Below are positions 26,525 to 33,971 of a DNA stretch of 33,971 bases, one piece after another. Position 1 is the first letter of the stretch. Every line of letters begins with the position of its first letter. The translations under genes and the position numbers were made by a program. The stretch is from IMG/VR virus record IMGVR_UViG_3300033153_006332, positions 1 to 33,971 of that record, one strand, 5' to 3'. Origin of the DNA: a virus. The notes beneath the pieces are model-generated. The model had not been told where the DNA came from and did not search any database. It worked only from the letters and a program-made list of their open reading frames with translations.

Positions 26525-26956
26525 GTGGCTAAAAGACTTAGGTATAAAGGTTCATTGAATGGAACATCTCCAATATATAAGTATTACAAAGTAAATGATA
26601 ATCAGACATTGTATCAGGGTGATGTTGGAGTGTTTTCTTCAAACAAAATAACAGCAGGAGCAGATGCAGCTTCAGCAGGAACGGTAGCTGGTGTAATAAA
26701 TACTCCAATTGTTACAACTACTGCAACCGATACTGATATTGTTGCAGTTGATATCAATCCAGCATCAATCTATGAAATTGTTTACTCAGGTACTGCTACC
26801 CCTGCTATAGGTAGTAAATATGACTTTGATACAGCACCGTACACGCTTGATTCAGATGATACAACGGGAGGGTTTCTCCAGGTAGTCGGTTATCCCGACA
26901 CTACAAACTCTGTTGTTGATATTATTCTTGCTGGGCGTATGTTCGGAGTAGCGTAA
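26525..26956 (+). CDS. Probable head decoration or stabilising protein
   Basis: GTG at 26525 behind GAAAGGATGATTTTAA gives 143 residues. It is a beta-rich protein, with Ala/Thr/Gly-rich phrases (ITAGADAASAGTVAGVINTP, TTTATDTDIVAVDIN) and no charged helix. Such proteins between scaffold and major capsid are usually decoration proteins on the capsid surface or head-fibre-like proteins. Its end, VDIILAGRMFGVA, is a hydrophobic strand. Role assigned by position and composition only. Confidence 0.6.
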   Translation: MAKRLRYKGSLNGTSPIYKYYKVNDNQTLYQGDVGVFSSNKITAGADAASAGTVAGVINTPIVTTTATDTDIVAVDINPASIYEIVYSGTATPAIGSKYDFDTAPYTLDSDDTTGGFLQVVGYPDTTNSVVDIILAGRMFGVA

Positions 26957-26978
26957 TAAAGAGAGGAGAAAATAAATT

Positions 26979-27869
26979 ATGAAAATGTCGAGAGATAATT
27001 TTGGGGACTTATTGACCCCAATTCATAAAAAGATAATATGGCTTGCGTATACTGAGAAAGAACCACAGTATACTAAGATGTTCAAAACAGACACAATGAT
27101 GCAGAAAACGGAAACCTATCCACATCTTGGAGCATTCGGAATGTGGAGCGAAAATACAGAAGGTAACACAATCAATGAAGACCAGATGTCCCAAGGGGAT
27201 GAGGCAACCTTCACGGCTGTAAGATATGATAAGGGATATTCTCTTACATGGGAATTAGTCCGTGATGACCTTTACAATGTAATGAAGGGATTAGGTAAGG
27301 GCGGAACTGCAAAAGCACTAGGTAAGGGACTTCGTGTTCTGATAGAAACCCAATGCGCCGCTGTAATAAACGGCGGATTCTCCAATACCGGATATGATGG
27401 TGTTGCATTATTTTATAACAGTCATCCTCTAATTGACAGCGACAGTGTATTAGATAACCTCATAACCGGAGCTGTGACTGATGCTAATGTAAAGGCAGCT
27501 CTTACACTTATAAGGGGACATGTCGATGAAGCAGGTTTGCCGATTGGATGTAAAGCTGACCTTTTATGGGCTGCCGCTAATAAGGAATGGGATGTTTACA
27601 CTATACTTGGTTCAACTCTTGTTGCCGGAGAGTTATCGAATGATAAGAATGTAATACCTAAACTACGTCCTTTCATAAGCGATTATCTCACTGATGGATA
27701 TTGGGGTGTACAGGATACTTCATACGAAAACCTCATATTCAAATGGAGAGATAAACCCATCTTTGATTCTCAGAAGATACCTAAAACCGTGGATACTTTC
27801 ATGTTCGGGTATAGTCGGTTTGACGAGGGTTATGTTGATCCTAGGGGTTTGGTTGGATCGACTGGTTGA
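26979..27869 (+). CDS. Major capsid protein
   Basis: A 296-residue protein with AGAGGAGAAAATAAATT before ATG. It follows the scaffold and decoration genes. Features typical of HK97-fold coat proteins related to Mu gpT: an early helix (PIHKKIIWLAYTEKEPQYTK), an E-loop-like stretch (ENTEGNTINEDQMSQGDEAT), a long spine helix (KALGKGLRVLIETQCAAVIN) and a C-terminal P-domain with MFGYSRFDEGYVDPRG. 415-hexamer shells of such proteins hold the genome. Family subtype (Mu-like) is less sure than the role. No cleavage site is visible at the N-terminus. Confidence 0.8.
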   Translation: MKMSRDNFGDLLTPIHKKIIWLAYTEKEPQYTKMFKTDTMMQKTETYPHLGAFGMWSENTEGNTINEDQMSQGDEATFTAVRYDKGYSLTWELVRDDLYNVMKGLGKGGTAKALGKGLRVLIETQCAAVINGGFSNTGYDGVALFYNSHPLIDSDSVLDNLITGAVTDANVKAALTLIRGHVDEAGLPIGCKADLLWAAANKEWDVYTILGSTLVAGELSNDKNVIPKLRPFISDYLTDGYWGVQDTSYENLIFKWRDKPIFDSQKIPKTVDTFMFGYSRFDEGYVDPRGLVGSTG

Positions 27870-27939
27870 TAATAATAAGTAAAATTTAGTGGGAGTGGAA
27901 TATCTCTGCTCCTGACACTCCAGAAAGGAGAATGTAATT

Positions 27940-30045
27940 ATGGGAAATATTAAATTACCAGACAAAGACTTATATCTCGGTGACGCAAAAATTTACAACT
28001 CAGATGGTTCCGTTGTAACCCCTGCGGTTGTTGGAACTGATGCAGTCACTACGATAAAAATAAAGGACCTAAATGTAACCGATGCAAAATTAGCTACAGA
28101 TATAAAAGTAGGTTCGCTTGGCGATTTGAATACCAGCGAAGGTGATAGCGTTGTAGGAGCAATAAACGAAGTGGATACAAATGCTGACGCTGCGGCTGCG
28201 GCTGCGGTAATCAATTCAACTAATATAGGCACATTAACCAGTTTAACAACTACTGAAAAGACAAATCTTGTAGGTGCGATAAATGAGGTTAATGCTGAAA
28301 ATTCGGGACAAGTTACACTTACAGGGGCACAAACGCTAACCAATAAGAAACTAACTACACCTGTTATAAGTGATGGCGATGCAGGGCTTACGATAACCTC
28401 TACAAACCAGACAAATGCATCCGCTACGGCTACAGTACCTGACATTGTTGATGCAGCAGATGAATTTGTAATGAAAGACACTACTCAAACACTCACAGGG
28501 AAAACACTTACATCACCTAAAATAGTAACTACAGGGTGTATCGCTGATGGTGGCGGTGACGAATATGTAGTTTTTACCGAGTCAACAACACCTAAAACTT
28601 ATATCGGCATAACACAGGGAGATACAGGCGTAGCTCCACAGGTTAGAGGCGCAGGCGAAACTAATACTGACTTACTCTTAGCAGGAACTGGCACAGGTGA
28701 TGTATATATTGGAGATGGTGCAGATGTAACAAAAGATATAACATTTGAGCTTGTCGGTGCAACAACAGGAAAGACAATGACAATTGCAAGCTCACACGAT
28801 AATGATAGAACTTTGACCTTGCCAAATGCAACTGACACTTTAGTTGGTAAGGCTACAACGGATACATTGACAAACAAAACGTTGACTTCTCCTACAATAA
28901 CAACTATGTTGATTGATGATTCGGATGCAGGATTAACGGTAACGTCAGCAGACCAGACACACGCAACTCCTACGGCAACGATACCTGATATTGGAGATGC
29001 AGCAGATGAATTTGTAATGAAGGATACTGCACAGACATTAACAGTGAAAACACTTACATCACCAACTTTGACTACTCCTAAAATAGCAACAACAGGAGCT
29101 ATAGTTGATGCAGGTGGAGACGAGTATATTGTATTCACAGAGGCAACAACTCCAAAGACTTATATCGGAATAACCTCTGGCGATACAGGAGTAGCGCCGC
29201 AAGTTAGGGGTGCTGGTGAAACAAATACTGATCTGTTATTAGCAGGAACTGGCACGGGTAATGTGTATATTGGTGATGGAGCAGACGTAACTAAAGATAT
29301 AAACTTTGAATTAAACGGAGCAACCACGGGTAAGACAATGACTATAATTTGTTCACAGTCTGACGATAGAAGTTTGACACTACCTGATGCGAGCGACACT
29401 TTAATCGGAAAAGATACAACGGATACATTGACAAACAAAACTCTTACTTCTCCAAAAATCAATGAAGATGTAGTGTTAGCTGCAACTTCAACAACATTAG
29501 ATGTGGCAGCAACAAAGTCAACGTATGGTGCAAGACTTTACTATCTTGGGACACCTGAACTTGATGACGATGACCAGATTGTTACAATTACAAATATGAA
29601 GGTTGGGACTTATACTATAGCAGCAAATCCAGATGTTCCAAGAGTGGTAACATTAACTCATGCTGCTGTAGGAGCTGTAGATACTTTGGGTACAGTTACT
29701 ATAGTTGGTACTGATAGTGCTGATGAGGAACTTACAGAAGTTCTTACACCAGTAAATGGTACTAAGGTTACAGGTACTAAAGCGTTTAAAACAGTCACAA
29801 GTGCAACCGGAGCAGGATGGGTTATTTCAGAAGGGAATGATACTTTGATTATTGGCACAGGTCCTGCTTTGGGATTACCAGAGGCATCGGCATCTATTTC
29901 AACAACAAATACCTTAGCAACTTTTGGGACTGTTCCAGAAGTAGGATCTGCGGTTGGTACAGGAAGTGAAGTTTCTACCACTACAGTAACATTGTCTTCC
30001 GCACTTGATGGTTCTGCTGTAATGATATTTACAAGTGCAGCATAA
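27940..30045 (+). CDS. Large repetitive head or tail fibre-like protein
   Basis: A 701-residue protein behind CAGAAAGGAGAATGTAATT. It is Thr/Ala/Gly/Asp rich, with DTLTNKTLTSP-type phrases used many times and a near-duplicate block of about 185 residues (see repeat 28366-29457). The opening (IKLPDKDLYLGDAKIYNSDG, SVVGAINEVD) and SVVGAINE/LVGAINEV phrases are common in phage fibres and structural baseplate parts. The end has a beta-sandwich-like region (VTLTHAAVGAVDTLG). Its place right after the capsid protein suggests a head fibre or decoration; tail fibre is possible. No receptor-binding tip is identifiable. Confidence 0.6.
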   Translation: MGNIKLPDKDLYLGDAKIYNSDGSVVTPAVVGTDAVTTIKIKDLNVTDAKLATDIKVGSLGDLNTSEGDSVVGAINEVDTNADAAAAAAVINSTNIGTLTSLTTTEKTNLVGAINEVNAENSGQVTLTGAQTLTNKKLTTPVISDGDAGLTITSTNQTNASATATVPDIVDAADEFVMKDTTQTLTGKTLTSPKIVTTGCIADGGGDEYVVFTESTTPKTYIGITQGDTGVAPQVRGAGETNTDLLLAGTGTGDVYIGDGADVTKDITFELVGATTGKTMTIASSHDNDRTLTLPNATDTLVGKATTDTLTNKTLTSPTITTMLIDDSDAGLTVTSADQTHATPTATIPDIGDAADEFVMKDTAQTLTVKTLTSPTLTTPKIATTGAIVDAGGDEYIVFTEATTPKTYIGITSGDTGVAPQVRGAGETNTDLLLAGTGTGNVYIGDGADVTKDINFELNGATTGKTMTIICSQSDDRSLTLPDASDTLIGKDTTDTLTNKTLTSPKINEDVVLAATSTTLDVAATKSTYGARLYYLGTPELDDDDQIVTITNMKVGTYTIAANPDVPRVVTLTHAAVGAVDTLGTVTIVGTDSADEELTEVLTPVNGTKVTGTKAFKTVTSATGAGWVISEGNDTLIIGTGPALGLPEASASISTTNTLATFGTVPEVGSAVGTGSEVSTTTVTLSSALDGSAVMIFTSAA
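28366..29457 (+). repeat. Two diverged copies of a ~185-residue module in the fibre gene
   Basis: Copy 1 is about 28366-28911 and copy 2 about 28912-29457, with one five-residue difference in length. Protein is very similar (both carry GDTGVAPQVRGAGETNTDLL and GDGADVTKDI), but codons differ at many third positions, for example GGAGATACAGGC against GGCGATACAGGA. So the duplication is old and the protein is constrained. Boundaries are approximate. Confidence 0.75.
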
Positions 30046-30052
30046 ATAAAAT

Positions 30053-30080
30053 GGGGACTTAAAATGTCCCCTCTATTTTT
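30053..30080 (+). terminator. Intrinsic terminator after the fibre gene
   Basis: GGGGAC/GTCCCC, a perfect 6-bp stem with a 7-base AT loop, followed by TCTATTTTTAAT. It stands 8 bases after the fibre stop and before the ribosome binding site of the next gene. It may lower expression of the following genes relative to the capsid genes. Confidence 0.75.
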
Positions 30081-30101
30081 AATAGAAAAGGAAGTGTATT
30101 T

Positions 30102-30686
30102 ATGAACATAACAGAACTATATAAAACTCCTAAGGTTATAATACCAGCATTGACGGTAACAAATTGGAGCGGTTTTGCCAATCAACCATCAGGTGATGGG
30201 GTTGAGATAGTATCTAATAGTACAAATGATACAGGATATTGCACCATATGGGGAACTAACGACACAACAGGAGATTTAATAACTGAAACTATTACTTTAA
30301 CTGGAACTGATGTGGTGACTCTTGATGAAACTGACTGGGGAAACATCTATGCGGTTTTCTTGGGTGATAAATACGGTGATAATATCACAAGAGCGGTTGG
30401 TACAATAACGATTCGTGAAGCATCGGCAGACCAAGCTATAACAACAGTAACTGCCGGAAACTTTAATAAGGGAATGGCTATCTTTAATTGTCAAGGATTA
30501 AATGTTGAGGTAGATAATGCAACTGGAAAGATATACTGGAATACACTTACTGTTGCTACGGCAGCTAATGGGTATTATGATGCTGGTACCGCTTCAAATA
30601 GATTCCAAATAGGCGTAATTGATTATCTGCATATTATATCTGACAATTCAGGATGTACAACGTCTGTCATAGTCTATGAAGATTAG
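30102..30686 (+). CDS. Probable structural protein
   Basis: A 194-residue protein with AAAGGAAGTGTATTT before ATG. It is beta-rich and Thr/Asn/Gly rich (NITELYKTPKVIIPALTVTN, GTNDTTGDLITETITLTGTD), with few charged residues and no cysteine motif, as in phage surface proteins. It shares style with the fibre upstream. It stands two genes before the head-tail adaptor. Function inferred only from position and composition. Confidence 0.55.
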   Translation: MNITELYKTPKVIIPALTVTNWSGFANQPSGDGVEIVSNSTNDTGYCTIWGTNDTTGDLITETITLTGTDVVTLDETDWGNIYAVFLGDKYGDNITRAVGTITIREASADQAITTVTAGNFNKGMAIFNCQGLNVEVDNATGKIYWNTLTVATAANGYYDAGTASNRFQIGVIDYLHIISDNSGCTTSVIVYED

Positions 30687-30697
30687 AGGTGATATTC

Positions 30698-31354
30698 ATG
30701 TTAAGTGAATTTATGAAAAACCTTCCAACACAAACAACAGCAGATATTACTTATTATATTAATTCAACTGCTGGAGATGATGACAACGATGGGTTAACTT
30801 CTGGTGAACCATTTGAAACACTGGAGTATGCGATATCTCTACTGACTAATAAAACAATAAACCATAACATAACATTAACTTTGGTGAATTCGGCGGCAGC
30901 TTTTGATGTACTTACACTTGATAGCTTTAAAGGTAAAGGTTCAATAATACTTGTATCAACTACATCATTCGATATTGAAGGACTTTCATTCACTGATTGC
31001 ACCTGCAATATTGAAATGGAAACTTTTACAGTTACAGATGTTATTGAGATTACTCGTTGTAAAAGTGTTTCATTAAAAGGTCTGGTAAGTGATACCGTTA
31101 CAGGTACCGGGGTAAATGTTGTAGACAGCAATGTTGTTATGACTGGGTGTGATATTCAATCTGCTACTGTCAGAAATCTTCTTGTCGAAGGTGAAGCTGA
31201 TGTGAGTATAGAAGACTGCGATTTTGAGGTAGAAGTAGGCGAAATATTAATAAAAGATGGTGCCACATTGTATGAAATAGGCACAGGAAACACTCATAAC
31301 ACTTTCGACACAACATACAATGGACAGGTATTAGCCATAGATAGGACGGCGTAA
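30698..31354 (+). CDS. Beta-helix (pectate-lyase-like) structural protein
   Basis: ATG at 30698 is chosen over an in-frame GTG at 30689 because GAGGTGATATTC lies before it. The 218-residue product starts with the beta-helix entrance phrase TYYINSTAGDDDNDGLTSGE and PFETLEYAISLL, common to phage appendages with a right-handed parallel beta helix. Repeated short strands follow (FDIEGLSFTDCTCNIEME, VIEITRCKSVSLKGLVSD, VVMTGCDIQSATVRNLLVEG). Such domains often bind or cut polysaccharide, but at this length it is probably a binding or structural part. It sits just before the adaptor gene. Confidence 0.65.
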   Translation: MLSEFMKNLPTQTTADITYYINSTAGDDDNDGLTSGEPFETLEYAISLLTNKTINHNITLTLVNSAAAFDVLTLDSFKGKGSIILVSTTSFDIEGLSFTDCTCNIEMETFTVTDVIEITRCKSVSLKGLVSDTVTGTGVNVVDSNVVMTGCDIQSATVRNLLVEGEADVSIEDCDFEVEVGEILIKDGATLYEIGTGNTHNTFDTTYNGQVLAIDRTA

Positions 31355-31355
31355 T

Positions 31356-32027
31356 ATGACATTATTAGATATTATAAATGAAATTGATGTAAGGACTCCT
31401 AATACATTTGACTTATTGCAAAAAGTTAAATGGATAGACCTTGCACAAAAAAAGTTATATAAATTTATTGGTAAAAAGCAAACCCATACACTTCTTACAG
31501 TTGATGGACAGGAATTGTATACCTTACCCGACAATATAAAGGTTGTCAATATAACTGAATTATGGATTGCTTACACAACCTCATCAACTTCTGAATATTA
31601 CGAATACGAATATTCCGGTGAAAGACCAGTTTATGGGGCAGACAGTGTATATTATAGATCAGATTATGACGGATATAATCAGGTAGGAATTTATCCAGTC
31701 CCTACAACTGATGATCTTAAGATAAAAATCATATATTTGACGATACCTGAAACTTTGGACGGAAGTAATATGTTAAAAGTTCCTGATGTTAATGAGGAAT
31801 TTCACGAAATGCTGATTGCAGATGTCATTATGACTATCACAATGAGCGGTGACAATCCAGATACAGACCTGTACAACGTCCATGCTCAGGAATATAATTC
31901 CATGAATTCAGATATGTTGCTCAGTAAATTTGATGACGAGCCGCAATATCCGAGAACGAAAGACGTTATGAAGAAAGGCAAGTATTCTAAGCACGGCAGA
32001 CGCAAAACTTATTTTGAATTAAGTTAA
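31356..32027 (+). CDS. Head-tail adaptor (connector) protein
   Basis: A 223-residue protein starting two bases after the previous stop, with a weak ribosome binding site, so it is probably translated by coupling. It starts TLLDIINEIDVRTPNTFDLL, QKVKWIDLAQKKLYKFIG and continues with a beta wing: DGQELYTLPDNIKVVNITEL, YYRSDYDGYNQVGIYPVPTT, KIKIIYLTIPETLDG. This layout, with the last helices around LIADVIMTITMSGDN, fits P22 gp4-type or gp6-type adaptors that ring the portal. The stopper gene follows. The basic tail (KGKYSKHGRRKTYFELS) would contact DNA or portal. Confidence 0.65.
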   Translation: MTLLDIINEIDVRTPNTFDLLQKVKWIDLAQKKLYKFIGKKQTHTLLTVDGQELYTLPDNIKVVNITELWIAYTTSSTSEYYEYEYSGERPVYGADSVYYRSDYDGYNQVGIYPVPTTDDLKIKIIYLTIPETLDGSNMLKVPDVNEEFHEMLIADVIMTITMSGDNPDTDLYNVHAQEYNSMNSDMLLSKFDDEPQYPRTKDVMKKGKYSKHGRRKTYFELS

Positions 32028-32040
32028 AGGAGTCCAAACA

Positions 32041-33735
32041 ATGTTGAATTACAGGCCTTTTCTAAAAACTATAAAGGGTAAAAAAGAAGATACCAATGTA
32101 ACATTAGGGGATGGAGATAATACTTATGGTACTCCATTTTCTATATCTTCAACAGAATCAAGGGAAAGCCGGAATCTCTGTGGAGATGAGTACCCTGCAA
32201 TGGCTGTGCGTAAAGGTAGGGGCATATATGTTCCTGTTTCTGGTTCGTCTGTGTTTCATTCCATAGGACAAAGAAATAGTGAGGATATACACTACCAGCG
32301 AGGTACAACATGGAGTTATTGGGATAGCTCTACAAAACAGAAAGATACAATAACACTTTCTGGATCATCCGGAACTGCTAGTATAACCGTTGCAGGTGGA
32401 CTCACCAAAACTGTAACCTTCTCAGGCAATCTCACTACTACAGCTACTAATTTCAAAACCGCTAATGCTGCTGCATATTTAGCCCAAGGGATAACACTTA
32501 CATCAAGCACCAATACACTTATCTTTGAGTCAGTTACAGCCGGAGAATATTTCGACAATCCTATAATAACAAATGCTACAGGTGACCTTGCTGGTACCGT
32601 GGCAAATACAGTTACAAATGAAACTTCGGTTAAAACAAGTCTTACCGCAGCGAGTGGTAAAATAGAAGAATTTAATACAGGAACTACAAAATATACACTT
32701 TTATTCAATGGCACAGATAGATACTCTTGGGATGGTGCAACACCAGTAAGTCTTACAAATGCACCATTGACAAACAAATTTACAGTTCACAAAGGTAGAG
32801 TCTATGCTCTGCTTGGTTCACAATTGAAATTTTCCGCTTTAAATTTACTTAATGATTGGACAACGGCTGATGATGCAGGAAGCATATCTATAACCAGTGC
32901 AAAGGGTGATGCCGTTGCTATAGTTGAATATAACGATTATATTACGGTATTTACCAATTACTCAATGCATCAACTATACGGTACCGGACCTGATAATTAT
33001 GAATTAAAAGATGTTCCCGGAAATATAGGATGCATTTCTGACAAGTCGGTTGTGGTGTGTAAGGGAATCCTTTATTGGATGTGGTATGACGGACTGTATA
33101 CGTTTACGGGCGGAGTACCTAGAAAAGCAAGTTACAAAGGAGATGCTTATTTTAATGGCATGAAAGGCAATGAATCTTATTTTGAAAATATATCCTGTGG
33201 TACACAGGGTGATTTAATATATATATCAATACCTTACGGGACAGGGCAGACCACAAACAATCTTATTCTGAAATATGATACAGAAAGAGACAAATGGTAT
33301 CCTGATAGCTCTGTACAATATACCGGATTTACTTCAGTAGGAAATACTCTTTACGGCATAGAAGCTACAGCAAAAAATGTCTGTAAGGTTAACTTATCAA
33401 CAGCTACAGCGGATTCAACTGGTGCTATTACATGGTATTGGAATAGTGGCCCGAGATTGAGCGGCGCTGTATGGAAAAACAAAACATTATCTGAATTATG
33501 GATGATTTACGACCTTCCTTTAGCAAGCACTCTTAGTGTTTACACAAGTAAAACCGCCGATCAGGATGATTGGGTTCTTATTGAAACATCAACAGGTACG
33601 GAAACTAAGATAGTAAGGGGAAGGATAAAAATACCAATAGATACGGTTGCAGGAGTAGAATTTTATCGAATAAGAATAACTGGTACTGGTCCTTGTACAG
33701 TACATTATTTCACAGAAAGGTACAGGGTGAAATAA
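32041..33735 (+). CDS. Head completion/stopper protein, P22 gp10-like
   Basis: A 564-residue protein with AAAGGAGTCCAAACA before ATG. The front SSTESRESRNLCGDEYPAMA, VRKGRG is close in style to P22 gp10-type tail hub proteins (DNA stabilisation). The centre and end have beta-propeller-like blades, such as VHKGRVYALLGSQLKFSALN, IVEYNDYITVFTNYSMHQLY, KGILYWMWYDGLYTFTGGVP, DKWYPDSSVQYTGFTSVGNT. Residues about 105-200 are a Thr/Ser/Ala-rich insertion (TITLSGSSGTASITVAGGLT), perhaps an Ig-like domain. These proteins close the portal after packaging. Following adaptor in order supports this. Confidence 0.65.
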   Translation: MLNYRPFLKTIKGKKEDTNVTLGDGDNTYGTPFSISSTESRESRNLCGDEYPAMAVRKGRGIYVPVSGSSVFHSIGQRNSEDIHYQRGTTWSYWDSSTKQKDTITLSGSSGTASITVAGGLTKTVTFSGNLTTTATNFKTANAAAYLAQGITLTSSTNTLIFESVTAGEYFDNPIITNATGDLAGTVANTVTNETSVKTSLTAASGKIEEFNTGTTKYTLLFNGTDRYSWDGATPVSLTNAPLTNKFTVHKGRVYALLGSQLKFSALNLLNDWTTADDAGSISITSAKGDAVAIVEYNDYITVFTNYSMHQLYGTGPDNYELKDVPGNIGCISDKSVVVCKGILYWMWYDGLYTFTGGVPRKASYKGDAYFNGMKGNESYFENISCGTQGDLIYISIPYGTGQTTNNLILKYDTERDKWYPDSSVQYTGFTSVGNTLYGIEATAKNVCKVNLSTATADSTGAITWYWNSGPRLSGAVWKNKTLSELWMIYDLPLASTLSVYTSKTADQDDWVLIETSTGTETKIVRGRIKIPIDTVAGVEFYRIRITGTGPCTVHYFTERYRVK

Positions 33736-33736
33736 A

Positions 33737-33971
33737 ATGCCTTATTTAAATACGCCTGATATATTACCAGGAAAAGACGCTGACGAAACATTAGAGAATA
33801 TTCTGGATGCTCAATATGCATTACAGCGGGAACTTGCGTATATATTCTCACACCTTGATGAAGATAATGTAATAAGGGCACAGTCTGTTATAACAGACTG
33901 GTTGTATGCCGGAACGATAATAGCAGCTCAGATAACTTCTGGTACTTTGACTTTAACTGATAGCATGACAA
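33737..33971 (+). CDS. Structural protein, N-terminal part, cut by the window edge
   Basis: ATG at 33737, one base after the previous stop (GGGTGAAATAAA before it), opens a frame that continues past the right edge: PYLNTPDILPGKDADETLEN, ILDAQYALQRELAYIFSHLD, EDNVIRAQSVITDWLYAGT. The Asp/Glu-rich start and the phrase VITDWLYAGTIIAAQITSG are typical of the start of phage tail or structural proteins with a triple-stranded fibre. 78 residues are visible. It is probably a tail protein. Confidence 0.6.
   Translation, partial: MPYLNTPDILPGKDADETLENILDAQYALQRELAYIFSHLDEDNVIRAQSVITDWLYAGTIIAAQITSGTLTLTDSMT

Noticed and set aside
27993-29981. Four long open frames on the minus strand inside the fibre gene
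   Set aside because: They are made of Ser/Val-rich sequence expected from reading Thr/Ala codons backward, have no ribosome binding sites and disagree with codon usage.
1-33971. CRISPR arrays, insertion sequences, integrase or complete attachment site
   Set aside because: No regular spacer repeats, transposase-like frame or recombinase motif was seen in any frame. The endonuclease genes are the only mobile elements found.

Overview
The window is most of a tailed double-stranded DNA phage or prophage of an AT-rich, Gram-positive, probably clostridial host. The basis is strong AGGAGG-type ribosome binding sites before nearly every gene, dense overlapping small genes, A/T-rich codon choice, and a Hol44-like holin, ERF recombinase, SSB, RusA, terminase, portal, scaffold and capsid set. 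No integrase, tRNA array or CRISPR array was seen.

Layout: 1-988 is the end of a late operon: the tail of an amidase endolysin, a Tad1/Acb2-type anti-defence protein and a holin, closed by a terminator near 1074-1107. A consensus promoter at 1140 starts a long rightward early operon (1198-14803). It holds many small unknown genes, a structured tRNA-like element (2530-2645), a Cas4/RecB-like nuclease, ERF and SSB, a cytosine methyltransferase-like gene, and a second methyltransferase locus broken by an antisense LAGLIDADG endonuclease. Then come a Cro/CI-type repressor with its own promoter and operator, a replication initiator with iteron-like repeats inside the gene, a possible helicase loader, an ASCH protein, a C5 methyltransferase stub followed by an HNH nuclease, RusA and an ArpU-like late regulator. 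14814-17144 is a leftward accessory block of small genes whose gaps are filled with GC-rich hairpins. It ends at a minus-strand terminator overlapping the ArpU-like gene. A divergent promoter region (17145-17553) then starts the rightward packaging and head operon: TerS, TerL, portal, scaffold, decoration-like protein, major capsid, a repetitive fibre, a beta-helix protein, head-tail adaptor, P22 gp10-like stopper and the start of a tail protein.

The most striking object is the large terminase. Its 1019-codon gene contains two inteins, one exactly in Walker A and one exactly in Walker B, and they appear to use different chemistries. The first has the W/C/T signature of class 3, an Ala at position 1, and a LAGLIDADG endonuclease. 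The second is a class 1 mini-intein (Cys1, Asn, Cys+1) that carries an out-of-frame four-cysteine zinc-finger sequence, apparently the ghost of a lost endonuclease accessory domain. Removing both leaves a normal TerL of 519 residues.

Several accessory genes are split by one small indel (near 2157, 6593, 8191, 13347, 16512, 16880, 25386 and perhaps 18890). Most look like single-base losses in short base runs, so either the assembly has indel errors or the accessory genes are decaying. All functions are inferred from motifs by eye; no search was run.
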